Of a stretch of DNA of 64,000 nucleotides, positions 19,245 through 28,578 are shown in pieces (positions within the stretch are counted from its first letter, which is position 1; the number at the start of each line of letters is the position of its first letter). Source of the stretch: Humibacter albus DSM 18994 (GTDB lineage: Bacteria > Actinomycetota > Actinomycetes > Actinomycetales > Microbacteriaceae); assembly GCF_000421825.1 (NCBI RefSeq), contig NZ_ATXT01000011.1, forward strand, positions 372,001 through 436,000. Reading direction: 5' to 3'. Below the pieces are notes generated by a model. The model saw only the letters and a program-made list of their open reading frames with translations. It had not been told where the DNA came from and searched no databases. The position numbers and the translations under genes are program-made.

Positions 19245-20618
19245 GTGTCTGAGCAGAACTTCGACATCGTTGTTCTGGGAGGCGGGAGCGGAGGTTACGC
19301 GGCAGCACTGCGCGCGAGCGAACTCGGCTTCTCCGTCGCCCTGATCGAGAAGGACAAGGTCGGAGGGACCTGTCTGCACCGCGGGTGCATCCCCACGAAG
19401 GCGCTTCTCCATTCCGCTGAGGTGGCGGACTCGGCGAGGGAATCCGCGAAGTACGGGGTGGTCGCACAGCTCGAGGGCATCGACCTCGCAGCGGTCACCA
19501 AGTACCGCGAGGGCGTCGTCGCCAAGAAGTACAAGGGCCTGCAGGGTCTCGTGAAGGCGCGTGGCATCACGGTCGTCGAGGGCGAGGGGCGCCTCGTCGC
19601 ACCCAAGACCGTGCGTGTCGGTGACGTCGATTATGTCGGTCAGAACGTGGTCCTGGCCACCGGATCGTACTCGCGCTCGCTTCCCGGGCTCGAGATCGGC
19701 GGACGCGTCATCACCAGCGAGCAGGCGTTGCAGCTCGATTTCGTGCCGAAGAAGGTCGCCGTGCTCGGCGGCGGTGTGATCGGCGTGGAGTTCGCGAGCG
19801 TCTGGAAGTCCTTCGGAGCCGAGGTCTCGATCATCGAGGCGCTCCCCCACCTCGTGCCGAACGAGGATGAGTCGATCAGCAAGTCCCTCGAGCGTGCATT
19901 CCGTCGTCGCGGCATCGACTTCCGCCTGGGCATCCGGTTCCAGGGCGTGACACAGAACGACGACGGCGTCGTGGTCTCCCTCGAGAACGGCGACACAGTG
20001 GATGCCGACCTGCTGCTCGTCGCGGTCGGCCGCGGCCCCGTGACCACTGGTCTCGGATTCGAAGAGGCGGGTGTGACGATCGATCGCGGCTTCGTGATCA
20101 CCGACGAGCGTTTGCGCACGGGAGTGGACGGCGTCTACGCGGTCGGAGACATCGTGCCCGGCCTGCAGCTCGCCCATCGCGGATTCCAGCAGGGCATTTT
20201 CGTCGCCGAGGAGATCGCGGGGCTGAACCCGATCATCGTCGAGGACGTGAACGTGCCGAAGGTGACCTATTGCGAGCCGGAGGTGGCATCCATTGGACTG
20301 AGCCAGGCCAAGGCCGAGGCGCAGTACGGCGCGGAGAACGTCACGTCGTACGACTACAGCCTCGCCGGAAACGGCAAGAGCGAGATTCTCGGCACCACCG
20401 GCTCCGTGAAGGTCGTGCGGGTGAACGACGGTCCCGTAGTCGGCGTGCACATGATCGGTGCCCGTGTCGGCGAGCTGATCGGAGAGGCGCAGCTCGCGGT
20501 GAACTGGGAGGCCTACCCCGAGGACATCGCGCCGTTCATCCACGCGCACCCGACGCAGAACGAGTCGCTCGGTGAGGCGTTCCTGTACCTCGCCGGAAAG
20601 CCGCTGCACACGCTGTGA
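19245..20618 (+). CDS. lpdA: dihydrolipoyl dehydrogenase
   Basis: The E3 component of 2-oxoacid dehydrogenases, a flavoprotein that reoxidises dihydrolipoamide with NAD+; 457 residues. It has an FAD-binding VVLGGGSGGYAAAL near residue 9, the redox disulfide in GGTCLHRGCIPTKALLH near 38, an NAD-binding AVLGGGVIGVEFASVW near 176, the second FAD motif GVYAVGDIVPG near 302, and the C-terminal catalytic HAHPTQNESL. The start is a GTG with GAGGAG 7 nt upstream; the longer open frame upstream lacks family similarity. It lies just ahead of sucB, its physical partner, with a 69-nt gap. Confidence 0.95.
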   Translation: MSEQNFDIVVLGGGSGGYAAALRASELGFSVALIEKDKVGGTCLHRGCIPTKALLHSAEVADSARESAKYGVVAQLEGIDLAAVTKYREGVVAKKYKGLQGLVKARGITVVEGEGRLVAPKTVRVGDVDYVGQNVVLATGSYSRSLPGLEIGGRVITSEQALQLDFVPKKVAVLGGGVIGVEFASVWKSFGAEVSIIEALPHLVPNEDESISKSLERAFRRRGIDFRLGIRFQGVTQNDDGVVVSLENGDTVDADLLLVAVGRGPVTTGLGFEEAGVTIDRGFVITDERLRTGVDGVYAVGDIVPGLQLAHRGFQQGIFVAEEIAGLNPIIVEDVNVPKVTYCEPEVASIGLSQAKAEAQYGAENVTSYDYSLAGNGKSEILGTTGSVKVVRVNDGPVVGVHMIGARVGELIGEAQLAVNWEAYPEDIAPFIHAHPTQNESLGEAFLYLAGKPLHTL

Positions 20619-20687
20619 TCCACAGCGCAGCAGACAGCACTGCAATAAGCTTTCGTAACGAATCGCATTCTTGAAGGAGACAAGGTC

Positions 20688-22253
20688 ATGAGCGAATCCG
20701 TCAGCCTCCCGGCACTCGGTGAGAGTGTCACGGAAGGCACGGTTACCCGCTGGCTGAAGCAGGTCGGCGACCGCGTCGAGGTCGACGAGCCGTTGCTCGA
20801 GGTGTCCACTGACAAGGTCGACACGGAGATCCCGTCTCCCGTAGCGGGCGTCGTCGAGCAGATCCTCGTGCAAGAGGACGAGACCGTCGAGGTCGGCACT
20901 GCGCTCGTGATGATCGGAGACGGCTCGGCCCCCGCCGGAGCCCCGGCGCAGCCCGCCGCTGCGGAGGCGCCGGCGGCAGGCGAGACGACCCCGGCGGAAG
21001 CCGAAGAAGCCCCCGCGGAAGCCGAGGAAGCCCCGGCGCAGCAGGAACAAGCACCGGAACAGCCGGCGGCGGCGCCGGCCCCATCGTCCGCTCCAGAGCC
21101 CACCCCCGCAGAGCCCGCCCAGGCGTCGCCGGACGCGGAAGTGCCTTCTACAGCGGCCGAGAGCCCGGCGCAGGCGCCCGCGCCTGCCACCGCTGTCGAT
21201 GAGGCTCCCGCATCATCGGCGCAGTCGGCTCCTGCCGCGTCGGCGCCAGAGCCGGCACCCGCTGCGTCGTCCGCGCCGGCCGCACAGGCGCCCGCCGCAG
21301 CAGCAGCGCCCGCCGCGTCCGAACCCGCACCCGCCGCACCATCTTCCGGCTCTCACGCCGGAACCGGGTACGTCACGCCGATCGTCCGCAAGCTCGCGAA
21401 TGAGCAAGGTGTCGACCTTTCCACGCTCACGGGTACGGGCGTCGGTGGACGCATCCGCAAGGAGGACGTGCTGAACGCGGGCACGCCCGCCACCGCACCT
21501 GCCGAGGCCGCGGCCTCGACCAAGCTCGAGACCTCGGTGTTGCGCGGCACGGTGCAGCCGATGTCCCGCCTGCGCAAGGTCGTCGCAGATCGTGCGGTCG
21601 TCTCCATGCAGAACTCGGCGCAGCTCACGACGGTCGTCGAGGTGGACGTGACCAAGGTGGCCGCGCTTCGGGCCCAGGTGAAGGGCGACTTCGAGAAGGC
21701 CACCGGCACGAAGCTTTCGTTCCTTCCGTTCTTCACGCTCGCTGCGGCAGAGGCGTTGAAGGCCTACCCGGTGATCAATGCGACGGTGGATGGTGAAAAC
21801 ATCGTCTATCCCGATCACGAGCACATCTCGATCGCAGTAGACACGGAGCGAGGGCTTCTCACCCCGGTGGTGCGCGATGCGAGCGCGCAGAACATCGCGC
21901 AGCTGTCGCAGCAGATCGCCGATCTCGCGCAGCGCACGCGGGACAACAAGCTGAAGCCCGACGAGTTGGCGGGTGGCACGTTCACGGTGACGAACACCGG
22001 TTCACGTGGCGCCCTGTTCGACACTCCGCTCGTGTTCCTGCCGCAGGTGGCGATCCTCGGAACCGGAATCGTGACCAAGAAGCCCGTCGTCGTCTCCGCC
22101 GACGGAGCGGACGCGATCGCCGTGCGCTCGACGGTCTACCTCGCACTTTCGTACGACCACCGGATCGTCGACGGCGCTGACGCGGCGCGTTTCCTCGTCG
22201 CAGTGAAGAACCGCCTGGAGGAAGGCGCGTTCGAGCGCGACCTCGGCATCTGA
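20688..22253 (+). CDS. sucB: dihydrolipoyllysine acyltransferase (E2 of 2-oxoglutarate/pyruvate dehydrogenase)
   Basis: The E2 core protein, 521 residues. It has one lipoyl domain (residues 1-77) with the lipoylated Lys43 in [13 protein letters not shown] very long Ala/Pro/Glu linker follows (about 80-220). The E3-binding domain starts with [16 protein letters not shown] and contains [14 protein letters not shown]. The catalytic domain ends with the active-site [17 protein letters not shown]. In actinobacteria such an E2 often serves both pyruvate and 2-oxoglutarate dehydrogenase, so sucB is the usual name but the acyl group is not certain. The ATG is preceded by GAAGGAGA. lpdA, lipB and lipA nearby form the rest of the lipoate pathway. 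Confidence 0.9.
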   Translation: MSESVSLPALGESVTEGTVTRWLKQVGDRVEVDEPLLEVSTDKVDTEIPSPVAGVVEQILVQEDETVEVGTALVMIGDGSAPAGAPAQPAAAEAPAAGETTPAEAEEAPAEAEEAPAQQEQAPEQPAAAPAPSSAPEPTPAEPAQASPDAEVPSTAAESPAQAPAPATAVDEAPASSAQSAPAASAPEPAPAASSAPAAQAPAAAAAPAASEPAPAAPSSGSHAGTGYVTPIVRKLANEQGVDLSTLTGTGVGGRIRKEDVLNAGTPATAPAEAAASTKLETSVLRGTVQPMSRLRKVVADRAVVSMQNSAQLTTVVEVDVTKVAALRAQVKGDFEKATGTKLSFLPFFTLAAAEALKAYPVINATVDGENIVYPDHEHISIAVDTERGLLTPVVRDASAQNIAQLSQQIADLAQRTRDNKLKPDELAGGTFTVTNTGSRGALFDTPLVFLPQVAILGTGIVTKKPVVVSADGADAIAVRSTVYLALSYDHRIVDGADAARFLVAVKNRLEEGAFERDLGI

Positions 22254-22292
22254 CTCGAGAATCCCCCGGCGCACCGCGGCTTCCCGCCCCGG

Positions 22293-23837
22293 TCAGTTCT
22301 CGAACAAGGCGCGAAGACGCCAGCCGGCCTCGGTCCTCACCAGGAGGAGCGAGGCCGGCTTCGTCGTCTGCAGCGATTCGGGCGCGATGGCGACGACGGC
22401 AGCATCGCCGAGGGTCTCGACCAGGGACAGGCGCGACGCCGCGGGAACCGCGGGAGCATCTCCCCCGCCCGTGATGAGCACCGAGTCCGCCGATGCGATC
22501 GGCGAGTCCAGCTGATCGACGCCCGACAAGCACTGCAGGGCGCCGCGTGCGATGCACCGGCTTCGTTCGGCGAGGAGGCGCGACGCGGCGCGTACCGCGC
22601 CCTCGTCCACGGCACCACCCGCGATCGGCGCCGGCTTCGATCGAGCAGACGTTGAAGTCGGTGCAGCCGATGCGCGAGGCGTTCCCGTCGCTGCCGTCCA
22701 CGGTGCGGACGTCCCGACGGGTGTCGTCGGTGGGCGCGCGGTTTCGGCGCGGCCCGATGGATGATCGGGGACGACGACCAAGAGGGCGCAGGTGATCGCG
22801 GCGGCGGCGGAAACGGCGATGAGTATCGGGCGCCGCCTCGCCCGTGCGAACACGCGAATGCGCTCGCCCGCGCGCGAAGCCACCCCGTGCTCCATGGCGG
22901 TCACGAGCGCGGCGCCCAGCGCGGAGGAGGTGGGCCGCCGGCCGCGCACGGCGGCATGAGCGACGGAACGGCCAGGATCCTCGCCGAGCTCGTTCCGTTC
23001 GACCGGCCTTGCGCTATGCACGTGGTGAGCCCGGTCATCGGGTGAATCCGCCCGCTCACCGGCCGGCGCGATGGGCGCGACGGGGCCCAGCGCGAAAAGG
23101 GCTTCTTCGAGTGCCGCAACGGCCTTCAGCTCCGCGCCGATCCCTGCCGTCGGATCGCCGGATGCTTCGAGCCGGGCGAACGCAGCAGTCACGCGCTCGA
23201 GCGACCCGCGTTCGACACCCCCGAGCACGACGGTGCCAAGCACGCGCTGCGCGATCGTGGAGACGGCAGCCCAGTCCTCGGTGAGGCCGGCCGCCGTCGC
23301 ACGCCTCGCGCGTCCGAATCCGAGCAGGACCGGGCATCCTGCCGCATCGAACCGCACCCGCGCGGCGGACAGCGAACCGTGCGACCAGCCGGCCTCGTGA
23401 ACCGCGGAGACCGCTCTCACGAGTCCCACACAGACCGTCACCGCCTCACCCGCGTCGATGTCGTCGCGAAGCCGCAGCCACTCGCTGAGCAGTGCGCCCT
23501 CCAGCCGCTCGAGGATGACGCAGACCGGTCTCCGCTCGGCCACCGCCACGTCCAGGACCCGTACGACGTGCGGAGAACTGACCGCGCAGAGGCATTCGAC
23601 GAGTGCAGCAGCGCAGTCCGAGGCTCGTTCCGGGTAGGCCTTCACGACGACGGGTCCATCGTCGCCTCTCGCCAGGTGCACCCAGGCGTGTTCGCCAGTG
23701 CCGATCGAGCGCAGCAACCGATAGCCGCCGAGCTCCGACCATACCGGTGTCTCCTCGTCTTTCGGCGCGGCACGCAGAGGCGGTTCCTCCGCGGAGAGGT
23801 CCGCAGGAGCAGGTCGTGGATGTCGTCTGCCGGGCAT
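22293..23837 (-). CDS. membrane-anchored protein kinase-like protein (pseudokinase)
   Basis: A 514-residue bacterial Ser/Thr kinase homologue. It has a glycine loop (SIGTGEHAWVHLA, near residue 44) and the ATP-anchoring Lys66 in PVVVKAYPE. The catalytic loop, normally HRDLKPxN, reads HGSLSAAR (Asp replaced by Ser155, Asn by Arg160). The metal-binding DFG motif reads LGFG (Asp replaced by Gly173). It is therefore almost certainly catalytically dead. One transmembrane helix lies at about 337-357. A Thr/Pro-rich extracytoplasmic stalk and a domain of about 120 residues of unknown type follow. It converges on sucB and is divergent from lipB. The start at 23837 is a choice among weak options. Confidence 0.75.
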   Translation of the reverse strand: MPGRRHPRPAPADLSAEEPPLRAAPKDEETPVWSELGGYRLLRSIGTGEHAWVHLARGDDGPVVVKAYPERASDCAAALVECLCAVSSPHVVRVLDVAVAERRPVCVILERLEGALLSEWLRLRDDIDAGEAVTVCVGLVRAVSAVHEAGWSHGSLSAARVRFDAAGCPVLLGFGRARRATAAGLTEDWAAVSTIAQRVLGTVVLGGVERGSLERVTAAFARLEASGDPTAGIGAELKAVAALEEALFALGPVAPIAPAGERADSPDDRAHHVHSARPVERNELGEDPGRSVAHAAVRGRRPTSSALGAALVTAMEHGVASRAGERIRVFARARRRPILIAVSAAAAITCALLVVVPDHPSGRAETARPPTTPVGTSAPWTAATGTPRASAAPTSTSARSKPAPIAGGAVDEGAVRAASRLLAERSRCIARGALQCLSGVDQLDSPIASADSVLITGGGDAPAVPAASRLSLVETLGDAAVVAIAPESLQTTKPASLLLVRTEAGWRLRALFEN

Positions 23838-24003
23838 GGCACTCAGGCTCCCGCTTTCGTGCGGACCAGAAATGACCACGGCCGGCGAATGTGGACTCCA
23901 CGCGACCGAAGCACCAGGGGACGAGAAGACTGCGCGCCGCCGTGCGGCCCAACTCCCGAACCGATCAGAACGAAAGTCACCACTCGAGCCGGTTGGCAGG
24001 CAT

Positions 24004-24009
24004 TAGGTT
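24004..24009 (+). promoter_or_regulatory. candidate -10 box, leaderless lipB
   Basis: TAGGTT ends 7 nt before the GTG at 24017, which decides that start over the upstream in-frame codons. Confidence 0.45.
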
Positions 24010-24016
24010 GGTAGGC

Positions 24017-24652
24017 GTGTTGACATATATCGACACGGGGCTAAGCGCCAACTCCGTGCCGTATCTCGACGCCCTCGAGCAGCAGCGTGCCGTGCACGCG
24101 GCTGTCGTCGACGGGCGGGCGCCTGACACTGTTCTCCTGCTCGAGCACGAGCCCGTGTACACCGCGGGCAAACGCACGGCCGACGACGAACGTCCCACCG
24201 ACGGCACGCCGGTGATCGACGTCGACCGTGGCGGCAAGATCACGTGGCACGGACCGGGCCAGCTGGTCGGATATCCGATCCTGCGCCTGGCCGAGCCGAT
24301 CGATGTCGTCGGTTATGTGCGGCGGTTGGAGGGCATGCTCATCGACGTGCTCTCCGATCTCGGCGTGGACAGCCACCGGGTGCAGGGCCGAAGCGGAGTG
24401 TGGGTCTCGACGGAGGGGCCCGACGCGAAGATCGCGGCCATCGGCATCCGTGTCGCCTCCGGTGTGACCATGCACGGGTTCGCCCTGAACTGTTCGAATG
24501 ACCTGGAGCCGTACGACCGCATCGTGGCCTGCGGCATCCGTGATGCCGGTGTGACGACGATCTCGCGCGAACTCGGCCGCACGGTGACGCCGCAGGATGC
24601 TGCGCCTCTGGTTCGTGCTCGCTTCGACTCGGTGATCGGGGTCGCCGCGTGA
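24017..24652 (+). CDS. lipB: lipoyl(octanoyl) transferase
   Basis: LipB moves the octanoyl group from acyl carrier protein to the lipoyl domains of E2 proteins and GcvH, the first step of lipoate assembly; 211 residues. Motifs are [11 protein letters not shown] near residue 44, [20 protein letters not shown] near 70, and the catalytic cysteine in [10 protein letters not shown] near 160, with the matching lysine in [10 protein letters not shown] near 136. The GTG start at 24017 fits both the family N-terminus ([11 protein letters not shown]) and the promoter spacing. It overlaps lipA by 4 nt (GTGA, 24649-24652). Confidence 0.95.
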   Translation: MLTYIDTGLSANSVPYLDALEQQRAVHAAVVDGRAPDTVLLLEHEPVYTAGKRTADDERPTDGTPVIDVDRGGKITWHGPGQLVGYPILRLAEPIDVVGYVRRLEGMLIDVLSDLGVDSHRVQGRSGVWVSTEGPDAKIAAIGIRVASGVTMHGFALNCSNDLEPYDRIVACGIRDAGVTTISRELGRTVTPQDAAPLVRARFDSVIGVAA

Positions 24653-25638
24653 CCGCCGCGCCCGAGGGCCGCAGAATGCTGCGGCTGGAGGCTCGGAACG
24701 CCCAGGTGCCGATCGAGCGTAAACCGGAGTGGATCAAGACGCGCGCGAAGATGGGCCCGGAGTACACGCAGCTGCAGAATCTGGTGAAGTCCGAGCAACT
24801 CCACACGGTCTGCCAAGAAGCCGGCTGCCCGAACATCTACGAGTGCTGGGAGGACCGCGAGGCGACCTTCCTCATCGGCGGGAGCCAGTGCACCCGCCGA
24901 TGCGACTTCTGCCAGATCGACACGGGGAAGCCCGCGGCTCTGGATGTGGACGAGCCGCGACGGGTCGGAGAGAGCGTCGCTCGCATGGGTCTGCGCTACG
25001 CCACCGTCACGGGCGTGACCCGGGACGATCTGCGCGACGAGGGTGCGTGGCTCTACGCTCAGACGATCCGTGAGATCAAGCGACAGGCGCCGGGCACGGG
25101 TGTAGAGATCCTCGTGCCCGACTTCTCCGGCAAGCACGAGCTTCTGAAGCAGGTCTTCGATGCCGCACCGGAGGTGTTCGCCCACAACGTGGAGACGGTG
25201 CCGCGCATGTTCAAGCGGGTGCGTCCGGCGTTCAGCTACGAACGATCGCTGAATGTCATCACGCAGGCCCGGGACGAGGGCATGATCACCAAGTCCAACC
25301 TGATCCTCGGCATGGGTGAGGAGCGCTCCGAGGTGAGTGAGGCGCTGCGTGATCTGCGGGACGCCGGCACGGACATCCTCACCATCACCCAGTACCTGCG
25401 ACCCAGTCCTCGGCACCTTCCTGTCGCGAAGTGGGTGAAGCCCGAGGAGTTCGTCGAGCTGAAGGCTGAGGCCGACGCGCTCGGCTTTCTGGGCGTGCTC
25501 GCCGGGCCGTTGGTGCGCTCGTCCTACCGTGCCGGGCGTCTCTGGGCTCAGTCGATGACGGCGAAGGGCCGGGCGATCCCCGAGAGGCTCGGCGCCCTCG
25601 CCGATGCCTCCCTCGGTTTCGCCCAAGCCGTCGGCTGA
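24649..25638 (+). CDS. lipA: lipoyl synthase
   Basis: A radical SAM enzyme that inserts two sulfurs into the protein-bound octanoyl chain made by LipB; 329 residues. The auxiliary-cluster cysteines are in [12 protein letters not shown] near residue 50 and the radical SAM cluster cysteines in [11 protein letters not shown] near 82. Other landmarks are [30 protein letters not shown] and [10 protein letters not shown]. The C-terminal serine region [11 protein letters not shown] is conserved. It is translationally coupled to lipB by a GTG start. The main substrate in this window would be the lipoyl domain of the E2 at 20688-22253. Confidence 0.96.
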   Translation: MTAAPEGRRMLRLEARNAQVPIERKPEWIKTRAKMGPEYTQLQNLVKSEQLHTVCQEAGCPNIYECWEDREATFLIGGSQCTRRCDFCQIDTGKPAALDVDEPRRVGESVARMGLRYATVTGVTRDDLRDEGAWLYAQTIREIKRQAPGTGVEILVPDFSGKHELLKQVFDAAPEVFAHNVETVPRMFKRVRPAFSYERSLNVITQARDEGMITKSNLILGMGEERSEVSEALRDLRDAGTDILTITQYLRPSPRHLPVAKWVKPEEFVELKAEADALGFLGVLAGPLVRSSYRAGRLWAQSMTAKGRAIPERLGALADASLGFAQAVG

Positions 25639-25699
25639 CAGAAGGACGGATCGATCCCGATCGGCTCGGGGCGCCGCCATCGCGGGCGCCCCGAGCCGG

Positions 25700-25705
25700 T
25701 ATTCT
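25700..25705 (+). promoter_or_regulatory. candidate -10 box, leaderless DUF4191 gene
   Basis: TATTCT with a 7-nt spacer to the ATG at 25713. Confidence 0.45.
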
Positions 25706-25712
25706 GGACGGC

Positions 25713-26414
25713 ATGGCACGTAAGGACTCCGCAGCGACGAAGGAACCAGGCCGCATCAAGCAGATGTGGCAGGTGTTCCAGATGACCCGCCGTTACGACT
25801 CGCGAGCAACGTGGTACATGCTCGCCACGGTCCTGCTCGGCGTCGCGCTGGGTGTCGTGCTCTCGCTCACACTCACCGGAGGCAACATCTTCTCGATGGT
25901 CCTCTGGATCGTCTCGGGTCTGCTTCTCGGTGTGCTGGGCGCCATCATCGTGCTGGGCCGACGCGCGGAACGCGCGGCCTACTCTCAGATCGAGGGACAG
26001 CCCGGGGCGGTCGGCGCGGTGCTGCGCAGTTCGCTGAAGCGCTCGTGGCGCGGCAGCGAGATGCCGATCGCCGTGAACGGACGAACCAGGGACGCCGTGT
26101 ACCGCGCGGTGGGTCGCGGCGGTGTGGTGCTGATCGCCGAGGGGCCGGGGTCGCGCACGCGCAAAATGGTCGAGGATGAGCGGCGCAAGACCGCGCGTAT
26201 CGTTCCGAACGTTCCGATCAACGTCTTCACCGTCGGTCCCGACACCGACGCGGTCCCTCTGCACAAGCTGGCCGGACGCATGGCGAAGATCAAGGTCGCC
26301 TTGACGAAGCCCGAGGTCCTCGCGGTCGACAACCGACTGACTTCGCTCGGTTCGCAGATGCCGATCCCGAAGGGCGTCGATCCTTTGAAGGTCCGCCCGC
26401 AGCGCGCCCGTTAG
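25713..26414 (+). CDS. DUF4191 domain-containing membrane protein
   Basis: A 233-residue actinobacterial DUF4191 protein. A basic N-terminus (ARKDSAATKEPGRIKQMWQ) is followed by two transmembrane helices, about residues 37-55 and 59-79. A cytoplasmic domain then carries AVNGRTRDAVYRAVGRGGVVLI and a basic tail. It is regularly found directly after lipA in actinobacteria, as here, but no function is established. It may be part of the lipB-lipA transcript and also has its own leaderless -10 box. Confidence 0.85.
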   Translation: MARKDSAATKEPGRIKQMWQVFQMTRRYDSRATWYMLATVLLGVALGVVLSLTLTGGNIFSMVLWIVSGLLLGVLGAIIVLGRRAERAAYSQIEGQPGAVGAVLRSSLKRSWRGSEMPIAVNGRTRDAVYRAVGRGGVVLIAEGPGSRTRKMVEDERRKTARIVPNVPINVFTVGPDTDAVPLHKLAGRMAKIKVALTKPEVLAVDNRLTSLGSQMPIPKGVDPLKVRPQRAR

Positions 26415-26501
26415 GACCGCGCCCTTGTCGAGACCGAGCATCCGTTAGGGCAAGCCGCGCGCGTCGCAGGGGTGGCCAGCAGGGTGCCAAGACGTAGCAC
26501 G

Positions 26502-26927
26502 TCACGCCCGCAGCAGGACCGTGCCGACCACCTTGTCGTGGAATCCCCGCTGATCCGAGTCCCAGACCACCGCCGGGATCACGATGCAGAGAAGCACCGT
26601 GCGTACGAGAGGCTTCCAGAGGCCGACCCAGGTGCCGTTCAACGCCACGAGCCGCAGACCGACGATGCGGTGCCCGATGCCTCCCCCGATGGTGGGAATG
26701 AAGACGTACTGCATCACCGCGAAGATGCCCAGCGTGGCCCAGCCGTCGTAGTGGAAGAACGCGAACGAGAGCAGCGAGGCGATCGCCCAGTCGATCACGA
26801 TGGCCAGGATGCGACGTCCAGGCCGGCCGACGGACCCCGGCCCGGATTGCGGGCATCCGAGCCGCTCCCCGGGGTACGTACTGGGAGCGAGATCGCCGAA
26901 GCGCTGAGGTGTGGTCGGGCTGGGCAC
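26502..26927 (-). CDS. RDD family membrane protein
   Basis: A 141-residue protein with an RDD domain. The family's first Arg-Arg and Asp positions appear in PGRRILAIVIDWAIASLL near residue 36. Then come a second hydrophobic segment (LGIFAVMQYVFIPTI), the GHRIVGLRLV motif near 85, and a third membrane segment (VRTVLLCIVIPAVVW) followed by DQRGFHDKVVGTVLLR. The function is unknown; transport or membrane-stress roles have been proposed for the family. The GTG start has a TAGACT box 6 nt upstream. In actinobacteria it commonly precedes glnA divergently, as here. Confidence 0.85.
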   Translation of the reverse strand: MPSPTTPQRFGDLAPSTYPGERLGCPQSGPGSVGRPGRRILAIVIDWAIASLLSFAFFHYDGWATLGIFAVMQYVFIPTIGGGIGHRIVGLRLVALNGTWVGLWKPLVRTVLLCIVIPAVVWDSDQRGFHDKVVGTVLLRA

Positions 26928-26933
26928 GCCGCG

Positions 26934-26939
26934 AGTCTA
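26934..26939 (-). promoter_or_regulatory. candidate -10 box, leaderless RDD gene
   Basis: TAGACT on the minus strand with a 6-nt spacer to the GTG at 26927. Confidence 0.45.
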
Positions 26940-26953
26940 GTGATGCAGCCTGC

Positions 26954-26991
26954 GTAACATCCCCGAAACAATCGCGATACGGTGGAGAAAC
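26954..26991 (+). promoter_or_regulatory. GlnR binding site upstream of glnA
   Basis: Four half-sites in the order GTAAC, GAAAC, GATAC, GAAAC start at 26954, 26965, 26976 and 26987, each separated by exactly 6 nt. This matches the published actinobacterial GlnR consensus (gTnAC-n6-GaAAc-n6-GtnAC-n6-GAAAc), with one substitution in the third half-site. It lies 76 nt before the glnA start and 15 nt from the RDD gene promoter, so GlnR could act on both. Confidence 0.8.
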
Positions 26992-27067
26992 CGGCGCCCC
27001 CTAGCCTGTCACCGGCTGCTCGCGCAGCCCGAAACGACCCTCCCCGTCACCCTCTTGGAGCAACCAC

Positions 27068-28492
27068 ATGTTCAGTGATTCTTCCGAGGTGCTCAAGTTC
27101 ATCAAGGACACGGACGTCAAGTTCCTCGACATCCGGTTCACCGATCTCCCCGGTGTTCAGCAGCACTTCAACATTCCCGCCTCCACTGTCGACGAGGAGT
27201 TCTTCTCCATCGGCCAGCTGTTCGACGGCTCGTCGATCCGCGGCTTCGCGTCGATCCATGAGTCGGACATGCAGTTGATCCCGGATGTCTCGACGGCGTA
27301 CGTCGACCCGTTCCGTGCCGAGCGCACGCTTGTCATGGTCTTCGACATCTTCAACCCACGCAACGGCGAGGTGTACAGCAAGGACCCGCGTCAGGTCGCG
27401 AAGAAGGCCGAGAAGTACCTCGCATCCACCGGGATCGCCGACACGGCCTTCTTCGCGCCGGAAGCCGAGTTCTACATCTTCGACGACGTGCGCTACGAGG
27501 TGAAGCAGAACGGTGCCTTCCACGTGGTGGACTCCGAGGAGGGCGCGTGGAACTCGGGCCGTGCCGAAGAAGGCGGCAACCTGGGCAACAAGACCGCATA
27601 CAAGGGCGGCTACTTCCCCGTCTCGCCGGTCGACAAGACCGCCGATCTGCGCGACGACATCTCGCTGAAGCTGATCGAGGCGGGTCTGGAGCTCGAGCGT
27701 GCACACCACGAGGTCGGCACGGGTGGTCAGCAGGAGATCAACTACCGCTTCGACACGATGGTGCACTCGGCGGACGACATCCTGAAGTTCAAGTACATCG
27801 TGAAGAACACGGCCGAGCAGTGGGGCAAGACCGCCACGTTCATGCCGAAGCCGCTGTTCGGCGACAACGGGTCGGGCATGCACACGCACCAGTCGCTGTG
27901 GAACAACGGAAGCCCGCTGTTCTACGATGAAGCCGGCTACGGCGGGCTGTCCGACATCGCCCGCTGGTACATCGGCGGTCTGCTCAAGCACGCGGCGAGC
28001 GTTCTGGCGTTCACCAACCCGACGGTCAACTCGTATCACCGTCTCGTGCCCGGCTTCGAAGCGCCGGTCAACCTCGTCTACTCCGCCGGCAACCGTTCCG
28101 CCGCGATCCGCATCCCGATCACGGGGACGAACCCGAAGGCCAAGCGCATCGAGTTCCGCGCTCCGGATGCGTCCGGCAACCCCTATCTGGCCTTCGCGGC
28201 ACAGCTGATGGCCGGCATCGACGGCATCCGCAACCGCATCGAGCCGCACGAGCCCGTCGACAAGGACCTGTACGAGCTCCCGCCCGAGGAGGCCAAGTCG
28301 ATCCCGCAGGTGCCGGGAACGCTCGAGGCCGTGCTGAACGCGCTGGAGGCCGACCACGACTTCCTCACGGCCGGCGGAGTCTTCACCGCCGAGCTGATCG
28401 AGACCTGGATCGACTACAAGCGGGAGCAGGAGATCAAGCCTCTTGCACAGCGTCCGCACCCCTTCGAGTTCGAGCTGTACTACGGCGTCTGA
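27068..28492 (+). CDS. glnA: glutamine synthetase, type I (adenylylation-regulated)
   Basis: The main ammonium-assimilating enzyme, making glutamine from glutamate, ammonia and ATP as a dodecamer; 474 residues. It has [18 protein letters not shown] near residue 55, the metal-binding [11 protein letters not shown] near 135, [16 protein letters not shown] near 215, [11 protein letters not shown] near 275, [24 protein letters not shown] near 325 and a candidate adenylylation tyrosine in [10 protein letters not shown] near 403. A GlnR box lies upstream, and the converging glnE encodes the enzyme expected to adenylylate it. The ATG has a TTGGAG ribosome-binding site. Confidence 0.96.
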   Translation: MFSDSSEVLKFIKDTDVKFLDIRFTDLPGVQQHFNIPASTVDEEFFSIGQLFDGSSIRGFASIHESDMQLIPDVSTAYVDPFRAERTLVMVFDIFNPRNGEVYSKDPRQVAKKAEKYLASTGIADTAFFAPEAEFYIFDDVRYEVKQNGAFHVVDSEEGAWNSGRAEEGGNLGNKTAYKGGYFPVSPVDKTADLRDDISLKLIEAGLELERAHHEVGTGGQQEINYRFDTMVHSADDILKFKYIVKNTAEQWGKTATFMPKPLFGDNGSGMHTHQSLWNNGSPLFYDEAGYGGLSDIARWYIGGLLKHAASVLAFTNPTVNSYHRLVPGFEAPVNLVYSAGNRSAAIRIPITGTNPKAKRIEFRAPDASGNPYLAFAAQLMAGIDGIRNRIEPHEPVDKDLYELPPEEAKSIPQVPGTLEAVLNALEADHDFLTAGGVFTAELIETWIDYKREQEIKPLAQRPHPFEFELYYGV

Positions 28493-28509
28493 CACTCGCT
28501 CTCATTGGC

Positions 28510-28542
28510 GAAGCGGGCCGCTCCTGCGGGGCGGCCCGCTTC
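28510..28542. terminator. bidirectional terminator between glnA and glnE
   Basis: A perfect 12-bp G+C-rich stem (28510-28521 with 28531-28542) with a 9-nt loop lies between the convergent genes. It is followed by TCGTCGTC rather than a T-run. Confidence 0.65.
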
Positions 28543-28578
28543 GTCGTCACGCAGGCCGACGCACGGGCGTGGACCGCG

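Noticed and set aside
20900-21360. Ala/Pro repeats in sucB as a repeat element
   Set aside because: It is the normal flexible linker between lipoyl and E3-binding domains, only longer than usual.
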